This document shows positions 17,312-26,500 of a DNA stretch of 64,000 bases, one piece after another. The DNA is from Streptomyces sp. F001 (GTDB lineage Bacteria > Actinomycetota > Actinomycetes > Streptomycetales > Streptomycetaceae): assembly GCF_004187715.1 (NCBI RefSeq), contig NZ_QZWF01000011.1, positions 157,445 through 221,444 on the forward strand. Reading direction: 5' to 3'. The first letter of the stretch is position 1, and each line of letters begins with the position of its first letter. The translations under genes and the position numbers were made by a program. The notes under the pieces are model-generated. The model saw only the letters and a list, made by a program, of their open reading frames with translations. It searched no databases and had not been told where the DNA came from.

Positions 17312-19311
17312 GCGGTCAGTGGGAGGTCCGCACCCTCGCGGGTGAAGACGGGGATGTGGTCGATGGGCGCGGGCGCCGTCACGGTGCGGCCGCCCTCGTG
17401 GACCTCGCCGCTCCCGGCACAGACCCAACGGGTGCCGGCCGGGAGGTACACCTCCCGCGACCGTTGCCCGGGCTGTGTCACCGGCGCGACGAGGAGGTCC
17501 GGGCCGAACAGGAACGCGTCGTCCACCGCCCAGGCGTGCGGATCCTCCGGATGGTCCACGAACAGCGGCCGCATCGGCGGCAGTCCGGTACGCGCGGCCG
17601 TGCGCATCTGCTCGTGGATGTACGGGCGCAGCCGCTCCCGCAGATGCAGCAGGGCCGAGATGATGTCGTACGCCTCTTCTCCGTACGACCACACCTCGTT
17701 GGGGCCGCCGGTCTGCGCGAAGGAGGTGGGGTTGCGCGGCTCGCGGTCGCCGTGCAGCCGGAACAGCGGGCAGAACACGCCGAACTGGAACCAGCGGATC
17801 ATCAGTTCCCGGTAGGCCGCATCGCGCGCGTCGCCGCCGTGGAAGCCGCCGATGTCGGTGGTCCACCACGGGATGCCGGACACGGCGGTGCTCAGCCCGG
17901 CCCGTATCTGCTGCCGCAGGGACTGCCAGGTGGCGGGGATGTCGCCCGACCAGAGCGCCGCCCCGTACTTCTGCGCGCCCGCCCAGACCGAGCGGCACAG
18001 CAGCACCGTCGGCTCCCCGTCCGCCGCCATGCCCTCGGCGAACAGACGGGCGTTGTCCCGCGGGTAGATGCCGGCGACCTCGGCGCCGGGCCCGGCGTAC
18101 AGGGACAGGTGTCCGGGGTGCGCCGGGTTCAGCTCGGGTTCGCAGGCGTCCAGCCAGAACACGCGGACGCCCAGGTCGCGGTAGTTGCGGCGGACCAGGT
18201 CCCATACGAACTGCCGGGTCCGGGGGTTGGTGGGGTCGTAGAACGCCACCGGCATCGGCGTGGCCATGCCTTTGTCCTGGATGGTCTGGTGGAACTCGAC
18301 GCCCTGGTGGGTGCCGACCAGGAGACCGCCGTCGCGGTAGTCCGCGAAGTGCTCCGACAGCGGCGAGACCGTCGGCCAGATCGACACCATGAGCTCGACG
18401 CCCAGGTCGGCCAGCTCGTCGACCATCGCCTTGGGGTCGGGCCACTCGCTCTGGTCGAAGCGGTGGTCGCCCATGGCCGGCCAGTGGAAGTAGTCGGCGA
18501 CGATGACGGACAGCGGCAGGCCTCGGCGCCGGTGCTCGCGGGCGACGGCGAGGAGCTCGTCCTGGTCGCGGTAGCGCAGCTTGGACTGCCAGAAACCGCT
18601 GGCCCACTCGGGTAGTTCGGGTGTGTGCCCGGTCGCGTCGGCGTAGCGGGCGAGGATGGCGGCGGGTGTCGGGGCGGCGGTGAACCAGTAGTCGATCTCG
18701 CGTGCCTGGCCGGCCTGCCAGCGCGTGGCGTTCTGCGCGAACTCGGCGCGGCCGACGGCCGGGAGGTTCCACAGCAGCCCGTAGCCCCGGTTCGACAGCA
18801 CGAACGGAATGCTCACCTCGCCATTGCGCTGGACGAGGTCCAGGGCGAGCCCTTTGAGGTCGAGCCGGCCGTGGGTGCGCTGCCCCATGCCGTACAACCG
18901 CTCGCCGTCGTACGCGGCGAACTGCTGGTGCACCTCGTGGGTGCCCCACTGGTTTCCGGTGAAGACCCGGGCCCCCGGCAGCCAGAAGTGCTCGCGGCTC
19001 TCGGCCAGCAGCTCGTCTCCCGTGCTCGTGCGCGTGAAGGTCAGCAGCGGCTCGGGGTAGGCGGCTCGCCGGTCGAAGTCCACCTGCACGGTGAGGTCGC
19101 CGTGGACGAACGTGGCCCGGTCCTTCTCGGCGGTGATCTGCGGGAGGTCGCACGGCGGGGGCTGGTTGTCCAGGGCGCCGTGGCTCTCGGCCGGGATCCG
19201 GTGCTGCGCCGCGCGGACGCGGACACTGTCGGCGCCCCAGGCCTCGATGGTCAGGACCTCGTGGCGGTGCCGTACCTCGAGGGCGGTCGGGGACGGTCGG
19301 AAGCTCACCAT
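17308..19311 (-). CDS. GH31 family glycoside hydrolase (alpha-xylosidase/alpha-glucosidase type)
   Basis: 667-residue intracellular GH31 enzyme. An N-terminal beta-sandwich (to about residue 230) precedes the TIM barrel, with FWLDACEPE giving nucleophile Asp 388 and LWSGDIPATW giving acid/base Asp 457. The GIPWWTTDIGGFHGG segment is characteristic. No signal peptide is seen, so it should act on imported oligosaccharides. GH31 members differ in substrate (alpha-xylosides, alpha-glucosides, alpha-galactosides) and sequence alone does not decide. Sits between the permease genes and GH127 and overlaps the latter by ATGA. Confidence 0.9.
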   Translation of the reverse strand: MVSFRPSPTALEVRHRHEVLTIEAWGADSVRVRAAQHRIPAESHGALDNQPPPCDLPQITAEKDRATFVHGDLTVQVDFDRRAAYPEPLLTFTRTSTGDELLAESREHFWLPGARVFTGNQWGTHEVHQQFAAYDGERLYGMGQRTHGRLDLKGLALDLVQRNGEVSIPFVLSNRGYGLLWNLPAVGRAEFAQNATRWQAGQAREIDYWFTAAPTPAAILARYADATGHTPELPEWASGFWQSKLRYRDQDELLAVAREHRRRGLPLSVIVADYFHWPAMGDHRFDQSEWPDPKAMVDELADLGVELMVSIWPTVSPLSEHFADYRDGGLLVGTHQGVEFHQTIQDKGMATPMPVAFYDPTNPRTRQFVWDLVRRNYRDLGVRVFWLDACEPELNPAHPGHLSLYAGPGAEVAGIYPRDNARLFAEGMAADGEPTVLLCRSVWAGAQKYGAALWSGDIPATWQSLRQQIRAGLSTAVSGIPWWTTDIGGFHGGDARDAAYRELMIRWFQFGVFCPLFRLHGDREPRNPTSFAQTGGPNEVWSYGEEAYDIISALLHLRERLRPYIHEQMRTAARTGLPPMRPLFVDHPEDPHAWAVDDAFLFGPDLLVAPVTQPGQRSREVYLPAGTRWVCAGSGEVHEGGRTVTAPAPIDHIPVFTREGADLPLTA

Positions 19312-19345
19312 GAACTCTTGTTCCTCACAGTCGGTTTCCCCACGG

Positions 19346-20197
19346 TCAGTCCTTGACGGCGCCCGCGGTGACGCCGCCGGCGACGAAGCGCTGGGCGACG
19401 ACCAGCAGGACGGCCGCGGGGACGGAGGCGACAGCGGCGGTCGCCATGATCGAGTTCCACTCGGTGGTGTTGTTGCCGATGTAGGCGTAGATCCCGAGGG
19501 TGATCGGGATCGCGTCGCCGTTGCGGTCGAGCGTGGAGGCGAAGATGAAGTCCGACCACGCCCACAGGAACGCGAACAGCGACACCGTCAGCACGGCGTT
19601 GCGGCTGAGCGGCAGGATCACGGAACGGAAGATCCGCCAGGTGTTCGCCCCGTCGATCTTCGCGGCCTGCATCAGCTCGCCGGGGATGCCGGACATGAAC
19701 GCCGTCAGCACCATGACGCCGAAGGGCACGGCGATCGTGGAGTCGGCGATGATCAGGCCCCAGACCGAGTTGAGCCAGCCGAGCCGCACATAGATGGCGT
19801 AGAAGCCCACCGCCATGACCACGCTGGGGACCATCTGCGCGACCAGCAGCAGGAAGTTGACCGTGCCCGCGCCCCGTGGGCGCAGCTTGGCCAGCGAGAA
19901 CGCGGCGGGCGCGGAGATCGCCAGGGTGAGCAGCACACAGCCGAGGCCGATGCCGAGGCTGGTGGTCAGGGCCGGCAACTGGTCGCGTACGACGTTCGCG
20001 TAGCCCTCGAGCGTCGGGTCCCACGGGAACCAGTGCGGCGGGTCGGACCGCATGTCCTCGGTCCTGGTCAGGGACACGTTGAAGATCCAGTAGACCGGGA
20101 AGAGCATGACCGCGGTGAGGAAGACCCCCAGGGCCGTCTTCCACCAGGGCCTGCGCCGGGGGTGCCGGGGCGTGACCGAGGGCGTCGGCGCTGTCAT
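19346..20197 (-). CDS. Sugar ABC transporter permease (MalG/CUT1 type)
   Basis: 283-residue permease with six hydrophobic segments and the binding-protein-dependent transport signature (EAA-like loop) GELMQAAKIDGANTWRIFRSVILPLS. The short MalG-type architecture and its position after the MalF-type subunit define it as the second permease of a CUT1 oligosaccharide importer. ATG at 20197 overlaps the stop of the first permease (ATGA). No ATPase is encoded nearby, which is usual in Streptomyces where MsiK serves many such systems. Confidence 0.9.
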   Translation of the reverse strand: MTAPTPSVTPRHPRRRPWWKTALGVFLTAVMLFPVYWIFNVSLTRTEDMRSDPPHWFPWDPTLEGYANVVRDQLPALTTSLGIGLGCVLLTLAISAPAAFSLAKLRPRGAGTVNFLLLVAQMVPSVVMAVGFYAIYVRLGWLNSVWGLIIADSTIAVPFGVMVLTAFMSGIPGELMQAAKIDGANTWRIFRSVILPLSRNAVLTVSLFAFLWAWSDFIFASTLDRNGDAIPITLGIYAYIGNNTTEWNSIMATAAVASVPAAVLLVVAQRFVAGGVTAGAVKD

Positions 20198-21171
20198 GAC
20201 CGCTCCTGTCGACGCTGGAGGTGGAGGTAGAGGAAGCCGAAGGCCAGGGCGATGAGGATGAGCAGGTTGCCGATCGTGGCCGCGGGCGAGAAGTCGGGCA
20301 GCCCGGTGCCGAAGGCCTCCCGGTAGGACCACACGGCCAGCGTGGTGGAGGTGCTGCCCGGCCCGCCGGTGGTCATGATCCAGATCACGTCGACGACCTT
20401 GAGCGTGTAGACCAGACCGAGCAGCAGGGTGATCGCCGAGACGGGGCGGAGCAGCGGGAAGGTCACCCGCCAGAACTGCTGCCAGGCGTTCGCCCCGTCC
20501 AGCGCCGCCGCCTCGTACAGCTCGCGCGGGATGTTCTGCAGGCCCGAGTAGAGGATGACGAGGTTGAACGGGATACCGAGCCAGATGTTCGCGATGATCA
20601 CGGAGGTCAGCGCCCAGCCCGGGTCGGTGAGCCAGTTGATCTGACCGATGCCGAACGCCTCGAGGGCCGCGTTGACGATCCCGTTGTCGCTGTTCATCAT
20701 CCACGACCAGGTGGAGCCGGAGACGATCAGCGGCAGCAGCCAGGGGACGAGGAACATACCGCGCAGCACCCCGGACAGGCGGAAGTTGTCGCGGAAGAAC
20801 ACGGCGAGCGCGAGGCCGATGGCGTACTGCGCGACGATCGAGACGAGCGTGAAGACAAGGGTGTTCCGCAGCGCGGGGCCGAACGCCTCGGATCCCATGA
20901 TGTCGCGGTAGTTGGCCAGACCGGTGAACTCGGCGCCGCCCTGCACGAACGACCTGACGGTGTAGTCGTGCAGGCTGAGGTCGATGTTCCGGTAGAGCGG
21001 GTAGGCGTAGAAGGCCAGCAGGTAGGCGACGAGCGGGGCCAGGAACGCGAACGCGGCCCACTGGGTGGAGCGTCCGCGCACGCGGATCCGCGGGCGCGGG
21101 GCGGAGGGTGGCTCGCCGGCCGCCCCGCCGGCCTCCCGGGCCTGCGGGGCGGACTTCGTGGACATGTTCAT
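20194..21171 (-). CDS. Sugar ABC transporter permease (MalF/CUT1 type)
   Basis: 325-residue permease with a soluble N-terminal extension rich in Ala/Pro/Arg, six membrane spans and the EAA-loop sequence RELYEAAALDGANAWQQFWRVTFPLL. ATG at 21171 is followed by a second Met two codons later. It forms the importer with the adjacent MalG-type subunit and the upstream lipoprotein. Confidence 0.9.
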   Translation of the reverse strand: MNMSTKSAPQAREAGGAAGEPPSAPRPRIRVRGRSTQWAAFAFLAPLVAYLLAFYAYPLYRNIDLSLHDYTVRSFVQGGAEFTGLANYRDIMGSEAFGPALRNTLVFTLVSIVAQYAIGLALAVFFRDNFRLSGVLRGMFLVPWLLPLIVSGSTWSWMMNSDNGIVNAALEAFGIGQINWLTDPGWALTSVIIANIWLGIPFNLVILYSGLQNIPRELYEAAALDGANAWQQFWRVTFPLLRPVSAITLLLGLVYTLKVVDVIWIMTTGGPGSTSTTLAVWSYREAFGTGLPDFSPAATIGNLLILIALAFGFLYLHLQRRQERS

Positions 21172-21193
21172 GAAACGGCTCCTCGGGCGGCGG

Positions 21194-22474
21194 TCAGCCG
21201 ACCTCGTCCTCGGCGGTCGCCTGTGCTTCGCCGAGCGCGTCCTTGGTGCTCTTGCTTCCGCTGAGGGCCTGCTGCACGGCGGTCCACAGGGGCTCGGAGA
21301 TCTTCGGGTAGTCGGTCCCGAGGTCGTCGCTGGTGCGTCCCTTGGCGGTGCGTACGGCCTCGACCCACGGCTCGAGTTCGGCCTGGTCGGCGAGGAGCTT
21401 GTCCTGTCCGGCCTTCGTCGGCGGGATGTAGTACGCGAAGGTCGTGGCCGTCTCCACCATGCCCTCCGGCGTGGTCATGCACTCCACGATCTTCTTGGTG
21501 GCCTCGTACCGGCCCGTGTCGTCCTGCACGGGAGTCGTGAGGAACTCGCCGCCGGTCGGGGTCGGTGCCACCCCGCCGTCCTTGCCGGGTATCTGGATCA
21601 CGCCGGTCGGGAAGTCGGCCTCCGCGGCGCTGTTGACCTGCCAGGTGCCGTTCACACCGAAGGCGAAGTCGCCGGTCAGGAACTCCTCCCAGGTCGTGTT
21701 CTGGGAGTTGTTGATCACGGAGTTGGGTGCGTAGCCGTTCTTCAGCCAGCCGGTCCACAGGTCGAGGGCCTCGGCGGCCTCGGCCGAGTCGAGGTCGCGC
21801 AGGTCCGCCCCGGCGCCCCAGAACCACGGCAGGAACTGGAAGGAGCCCTCCTCGGTGCCGATGCCGGCGAACGTGATGCCCTTGTGCCCGGCGTCCTTCA
21901 CCTTCTTCAGGGCGGCGGTGAGCGACGCCCAGTCCTTGACCGAGCCGGGGTCGACGCCGGCGTCGTCCAGGACGGTCTTGTTGTAGTAGATGGCAAGCGT
22001 GTTGGCGCCGATGGGGATGCCGTACTCCTTGCCGTCCGCCACACCGGCCGCGAGCAGGTTCTCGTCGATCTCGGAGGTGTCGAGACCGAACTCCTCCATC
22101 GTGGTCAGCATGCCGGTGTCGGCGAGCGTCGAGACGGCGGGGTTGTCCAGCAGGATGATGTCGGGCGACGTGCCCTCCTGGGCGGCGAGCAGGGCCTGGT
22201 TGGTCAGCGCCGTGGTGTCGTAGGCGGTGCGCTTGATGGTGACGCCCGCCTCGTCACCGCACTTCGTGACCCGCTTGGCCCAGTCGGACGACTTGTTGTG
22301 CTGCGGGTACGGGTCCCACCAGGTGTAGGTGTCGTCGGCCTGGTCGCCGCCGCCGCTGCCGGTGTTCGACGAGCAGGCGACCGCGCCGGTCATGAGGACG
22401 AGGGCGGCGCCGAGCACGCCCGCGGCACGGAAGGGCTTCGGGAGGTCTCTCACTGTCTTTCTCCTTGAACTCAT
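21194..22474 (-). CDS. Sugar-binding lipoprotein (extracellular solute-binding family 1)
   Basis: Lipid-anchored receptor for an oligosaccharide importer, about 426 residues. The N-terminus is basic, then AGVLGAALVLMTGAVAC gives a lipobox-like cleavage site with the lipidated Cys followed by SSNTGSGGG. Aromatic residues such as YTWWDPYPQ and FLPWFWGAG are typical of sugar-binding pockets. The ATG at 22474 overlaps the lacI stop, but AAGGAG occurs inside the first codons and a GTG at the seventh codon fits it better, shortening the protein by six residues. First transport gene after the regulator. Confidence 0.9.
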   Translation of the reverse strand: MSSRRKTVRDLPKPFRAAGVLGAALVLMTGAVACSSNTGSGGGDQADDTYTWWDPYPQHNKSSDWAKRVTKCGDEAGVTIKRTAYDTTALTNQALLAAQEGTSPDIILLDNPAVSTLADTGMLTTMEEFGLDTSEIDENLLAAGVADGKEYGIPIGANTLAIYYNKTVLDDAGVDPGSVKDWASLTAALKKVKDAGHKGITFAGIGTEEGSFQFLPWFWGAGADLRDLDSAEAAEALDLWTGWLKNGYAPNSVINNSQNTTWEEFLTGDFAFGVNGTWQVNSAAEADFPTGVIQIPGKDGGVAPTPTGGEFLTTPVQDDTGRYEATKKIVECMTTPEGMVETATTFAYYIPPTKAGQDKLLADQAELEPWVEAVRTAKGRTSDDLGTDYPKISEPLWTAVQQALSGSKSTKDALGEAQATAEDEVG

Positions 22475-23505
22475 GAGGTGCTGGGTGGTGCGCAGGGCAC
22501 GCCGGTGCTCCCGCGGTCGACGAACTCGGGCGTGAGGAGCCGCAGAACGTGCGGCTCGTCCCTGGCCTGCGGGGTGACGATCCGGCGCACGAGCTGTCGT
22601 ACGGCCATCTCCCCGAGGAGGTCGGGTGCGCTCTCGATGGAGGTGAAGGGCAGCGAGAAGGTGCGGGCGAACTCGTCGGAGTAGCGGCCGATGACCGACA
22701 GGTCCCGTGGTGTCTGAAGACCGCGGGCGTGCAGGACGGACGGCAGCGCCGCGGCGGCCGCCTCGTTGTTGAGCAGCAGGCCGGTCGCGGCCGGGTGGGC
22801 GTCCAGCAGCGCGTGCAGCGTCCGTCCGACCTCCGGCTGCCGCGACTCGCCGAAGACCGCGTGGAGTTCGATGCCGCGGGCCCGCGCCTGCTGCACCACC
22901 GCGTTCTGCAGCCGCCACACATAGGCGCCGCCGCGCTCGACGACGTGCTCGGGCTGGGAGACCAGGATCAGCTCGCGGTGCCGCAGCTGGTGCATGTGGT
23001 CGACCATCAGCCGGCCGGCCGCCTCGAAGTCGAGGTCGAAGACGTCCACGCCGGAGCAGTCCCCCGGCAGCCCGACCAGCGCCCCTGGCTGGGGCGCCGA
23101 CCTGAGGAGCGGGAGCCGGGCGTCGTCCTGCGCGACGTTCAGCAGGACGACGCCGTCGACCATCCGGGAGCTGGTGATCCGGCGCAACGCGCGGGCGCCG
23201 TCGGTCTCCGTGACGAGCAGGGTGTCGTACCCCAGCTCGCGCGCGGTGTCGGAGACGCCCAGCATGTACTGGAGCATGGCCGGGGCGAACTCGTCCTCGT
23301 GGAACTGGGCGAGCAGGCCGAGGACCATCGTCTCCGCGGTGGCGAGGGCGCGGGCGCCGGCGTTGGGGGTGTAGCCCAGCTCCCGCGCCGCGTCCGCCAC
23401 CCGCTGCCGCACTTCCGCGGAGATGGACCGCTTGCCCGACAGTGCGTACGAGGCGGTGCTGCGGGAAACCCCGGCGGCGCGCGCGATGTCGCCGATCGTG
23501 ACCAC
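22471..23505 (-). CDS. LacI-family transcriptional regulator
   Basis: 344-residue repressor with an N-terminal HTH (TIGDIARAAGVSRSTASYALSGKR) and hinge (LGYTPNAGARALAT) followed by a periplasmic-binding-protein-like effector domain. It starts with GTG and its stop overlaps the lipoprotein start (ATGA), so it is the first gene of the operon it probably controls. Likely operators are the three repeats directly upstream (23523-23592) and perhaps the two palindromes before the secreted glycosidase (27272-27323). The inducer should be a sugar released by the locus. Confidence 0.9.
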   Translation of the reverse strand: MVTIGDIARAAGVSRSTASYALSGKRSISAEVRQRVADAARELGYTPNAGARALATAETMVLGLLAQFHEDEFAPAMLQYMLGVSDTARELGYDTLLVTETDGARALRRITSSRMVDGVVLLNVAQDDARLPLLRSAPQPGALVGLPGDCSGVDVFDLDFEAAGRLMVDHMHQLRHRELILVSQPEHVVERGGAYVWRLQNAVVQQARARGIELHAVFGESRQPEVGRTLHALLDAHPAATGLLLNNEAAAAALPSVLHARGLQTPRDLSVIGRYSDEFARTFSLPFTSIESAPDLLGEMAVRQLVRRIVTPQARDEPHVLRLLTPEFVDRGSTGVPCAPPSTS

Positions 23506-23522
23506 TCTGACTCCCTTGTCCT

Positions 23523-23592
23523 TTCACTTCACGGCCGTGAGGGCGTTCACCTCACGGCCGTGGGGCCGTTCAACCTCACGGCCGTGGGGCCG
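23523..23592. repeat. Three tandem palindromic repeats ahead of lacI
   Basis: The 10-bp palindrome CACGGCCGTG occurs three times (23530-23539, 23553-23562, 23577-23586), each within a larger repeat of about 23 bp that starts TTCA and ends GGCCG or GGGCG. Spacing is 23 and 24 bp. The repeats fill the 70-bp gap between the lacI start and the upstream glycosidase; the third copy covers that gene's stop codon. They may be operators for autoregulation or a terminator for the glycosidase transcript. Confidence 0.75.
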
Positions 23593-26500
23593 AGAACCTG
23601 GCGACCGTGATCCTGTCGATCAGGGGCGCGTACTTCGAGCGCAGCAGGACGCCCGGGAACGTGTCCGACGCGTACGTCTCGCCGTCGAAGTTGGGCAGTT
23701 CCTCGGACCTGAAGGTGATGGCGTTGTCACCCTTCTCCAGGCGGACGGGGACGGTGAGTTCCCAGAAGTTGTTCTCGTGGAACGAGTGCGGGAACGTCAC
23801 ACGCTGCGGCTTGCCACCGCCCACCGTGATGTCCGCGTGCCGGACGAGGGGGTCGGGGTTGTAGTGCGTGGCCTCCGACTGCTCCGGGTTGGAGTAGCGG
23901 ATGCGCAGCGCGTACAGGCCGGCCCGGTCGGCCGTGACGTGGAACGTCGCGGTGTTGCCGTTGCCGGGGGCGCCGCCGATGCCGGTGACGGCCGTGCCGT
24001 CGGTGGCCAGGGAGAGCGGGCTGAGCTTGGCCGAGCCTGCGAGCTCGGCGTCCTGAGCTTCGTACGTGCGCTCCGGCAGCGCGCCCTCGGTCGGTGTGAC
24101 CGTGAGGCGGTCGACGAGGGTGGTGGACGAACCTCCGGTCATGGTCACCTTGTTGACGCCGCCCGAGAGGGAGACCGCCGCGCTGCTCCTGCCCTTGGCC
24201 AGGCGCAGGACGTCGTGGCCGTTGACGGAGAGCCGGGCGCCCGAGCCGGCGAGGGCGTCGACCTTGAGGGTGGCCTCGCGGTCGGCGGGCGAGTAGACCC
24301 AGAACGTGGCGGTCTGGCCCTTCGCGAGCCGAGCCGCGCCCGATCCGGTGGTCGCCGGCTTCGGCAGGTCGTAGACGGGGCGCGCCCCGCCGCCCAGCCA
24401 GGCCAGTTCACCTTCGTACACCTGGGTGCCGGCCGACGCCTCCGGCAGGGAGAGGGTCAGGCGGTCGACGATGGCGTCACCCTTGGTGGCACGCTTGCCG
24501 TCGAGGCTCTTCGCGGCGAGCGTGAGGGTGTGCTTGCCCTTGGTGAGCTTCACCTTGGTGTCGGTGTGGTCCCACACCACCCACTTGTAGCCGAGCGGCA
24601 GGTACAACTCCTGCTCGCTGTCCGCCTTGCCGTCCACACTCAGGAAGACGTTGGCCGGGCCCTGCTCCTTCACCTTGTCGAAGGTGTTGAGGGAGTTGGC
24701 GAAGACGCTCAGGTCGTACGTGCCGTCCTCGGGCACGTCCACGGTGAAGTCGAGCTCGACGTCCGAGCCGGTGCGCAGGCCGCCCACGTCGTAGCCGCCG
24801 GAGGTGTAGAACTTCGACACGTCGCGGGGCGAGCCCTCCGGACCGTTCTTCGAGTAGCCGGCCCCGGTGTGGGCGGCATCCTCCGCCTCGTACGAGCCCT
24901 GCCACCGCACGGGCGGGGACTGCGTGCCCGCCGCCTTTCCGGCCGGGCTGAGGACGATCTCGTACGCCGAGGACTCCTTCAGCTTCGGCAGCGCGCCGTC
25001 ACCGAAGTCGACGACGACCTTGCCGTCGTCACCGACCTTCAGGTTCTGCTCCGAGAGCAGCTTCGGGCCGGAGTTGTCGCCGACCTGCCCGCTCCACTCG
25101 ATCTCCCTCATCCAGGCGTGCACGCGGTCCCCGAAAAGGTTCTTCGGGACGTTGTCGAAGGTGATGTGACCCTTGCCGGTGGAGCCGCCGAAGATCAGCC
25201 GTGACTGCTTCTTCTTCTCGTCGAGCGTGGCGACGCCCTGCATGGTGTAGTTCTCGCCGGGGAACGGCGGGGTCACCTTCACCGTGTGCCCGCTCATCGA
25301 GGCGTACGAATTCAGCAGCCACCACTGGCCGTTGCCGCGGCCCGACTGCACCGCGGAGTCGGAGAGGTTGCCGTCGATGTTCCAGTACGCGATGTCGGCG
25401 TCCACCTTGGACTCCTCGATCGCGGACACCCACTGGATCATCTGGCCGGGGACCGAGGTGTGGTAGTTGAAGGCGTACTCGTTGATATTGACGGGGAGTT
25501 GGGTGCCCTCACGGTCGGTGCCCTTGAACAGGTCCTTCTCCCACGCCCGGTACGTGGCGACGCTCTCGCGCACCGCCTCCGGGTGGCTCAGCTCGTGCCA
25601 GGTGATGACGTCCGGGAGGGTGCCGGCGGCCAGGGTGTGGATGAGGAAGCCCTTGACCTGGTCGTAGAGGATGCTGGTGTTGGGGCCGGCGATGCGGGCC
25701 TCGGGCATCTTGCTCTTGATGAGCTGGTAGAAGTCGTCCCAGGCGGCGAAGTAGTCGTCCGGGTCGTTGAGCCAGCTGACCTTGTTGTAGCTCCACTCGC
25801 CGGTGCCGAACATGTTGCCCTCGGGCTCGTTGAACGGCACGAAGACGATGTTGTCCTGGTACTCCTTCGGCAGCTTCAGGACCTGGTCGACCTGCTTGTC
25901 GATCTTCTCCCGGTAGAGCTTGAGCTTCTCCTCGGGAGTGTCGCCCGGCCACTGGTACGGGAAGCCGCGGTGGATGTCCGTCATGTAGATGTACACGTCA
26001 CCGTTGGTGGAGTCGGCCAGCGGCTTGACCACCTCCAGCGCGTCGGCACCGGGGTGCTGCGGGCCGTCCTGCGCCTTGGTGGAGACCGTGCGCAGGCCCA
26101 TGCCCTCGATGAGGTTGTTGGTGGGGACGTCCGGCCCGTACACGCCGTACAGGGTGCCGGAGGCGCCGCCGTGGAACTTGCCGGTGTCCGAGCCGAGGTC
26201 GACGTTGAGCTGCCCCTCGCGGACCACGGTGACCGTCGCCTGCACGGCACGCCCGGCCGCTGTTCCCGCCACGGTGAACGTGCCCGTCCGGGCATATTTC
26301 TCGGGCGGTACGGCGTCCCAGGTGATCGGAGTGTCGCGGTCGTAGCCGTCGGAGAAGGAGGAGCGGACGGCGGCGGGGAGGGACGGGGCGGTTCCGGTCG
26401 TGGTGCGGGCCTCGAAGGACGTCCGCGAGAGCTGCTGGAGGGTGGGAACGTTCCCGGCCATGTCGGCCACCTGTTCTGAGCTGAGCGCCGAATGCCACAC

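Noticed and set aside
15000..19153. Large alternative minus-strand ORFs across GH127 and GH31
   Set aside because: Apart from the true GH127 frame, which happens to stay open upstream to 19153, these are Arg/Pro-rich frameshifted readings of the glycosidases.
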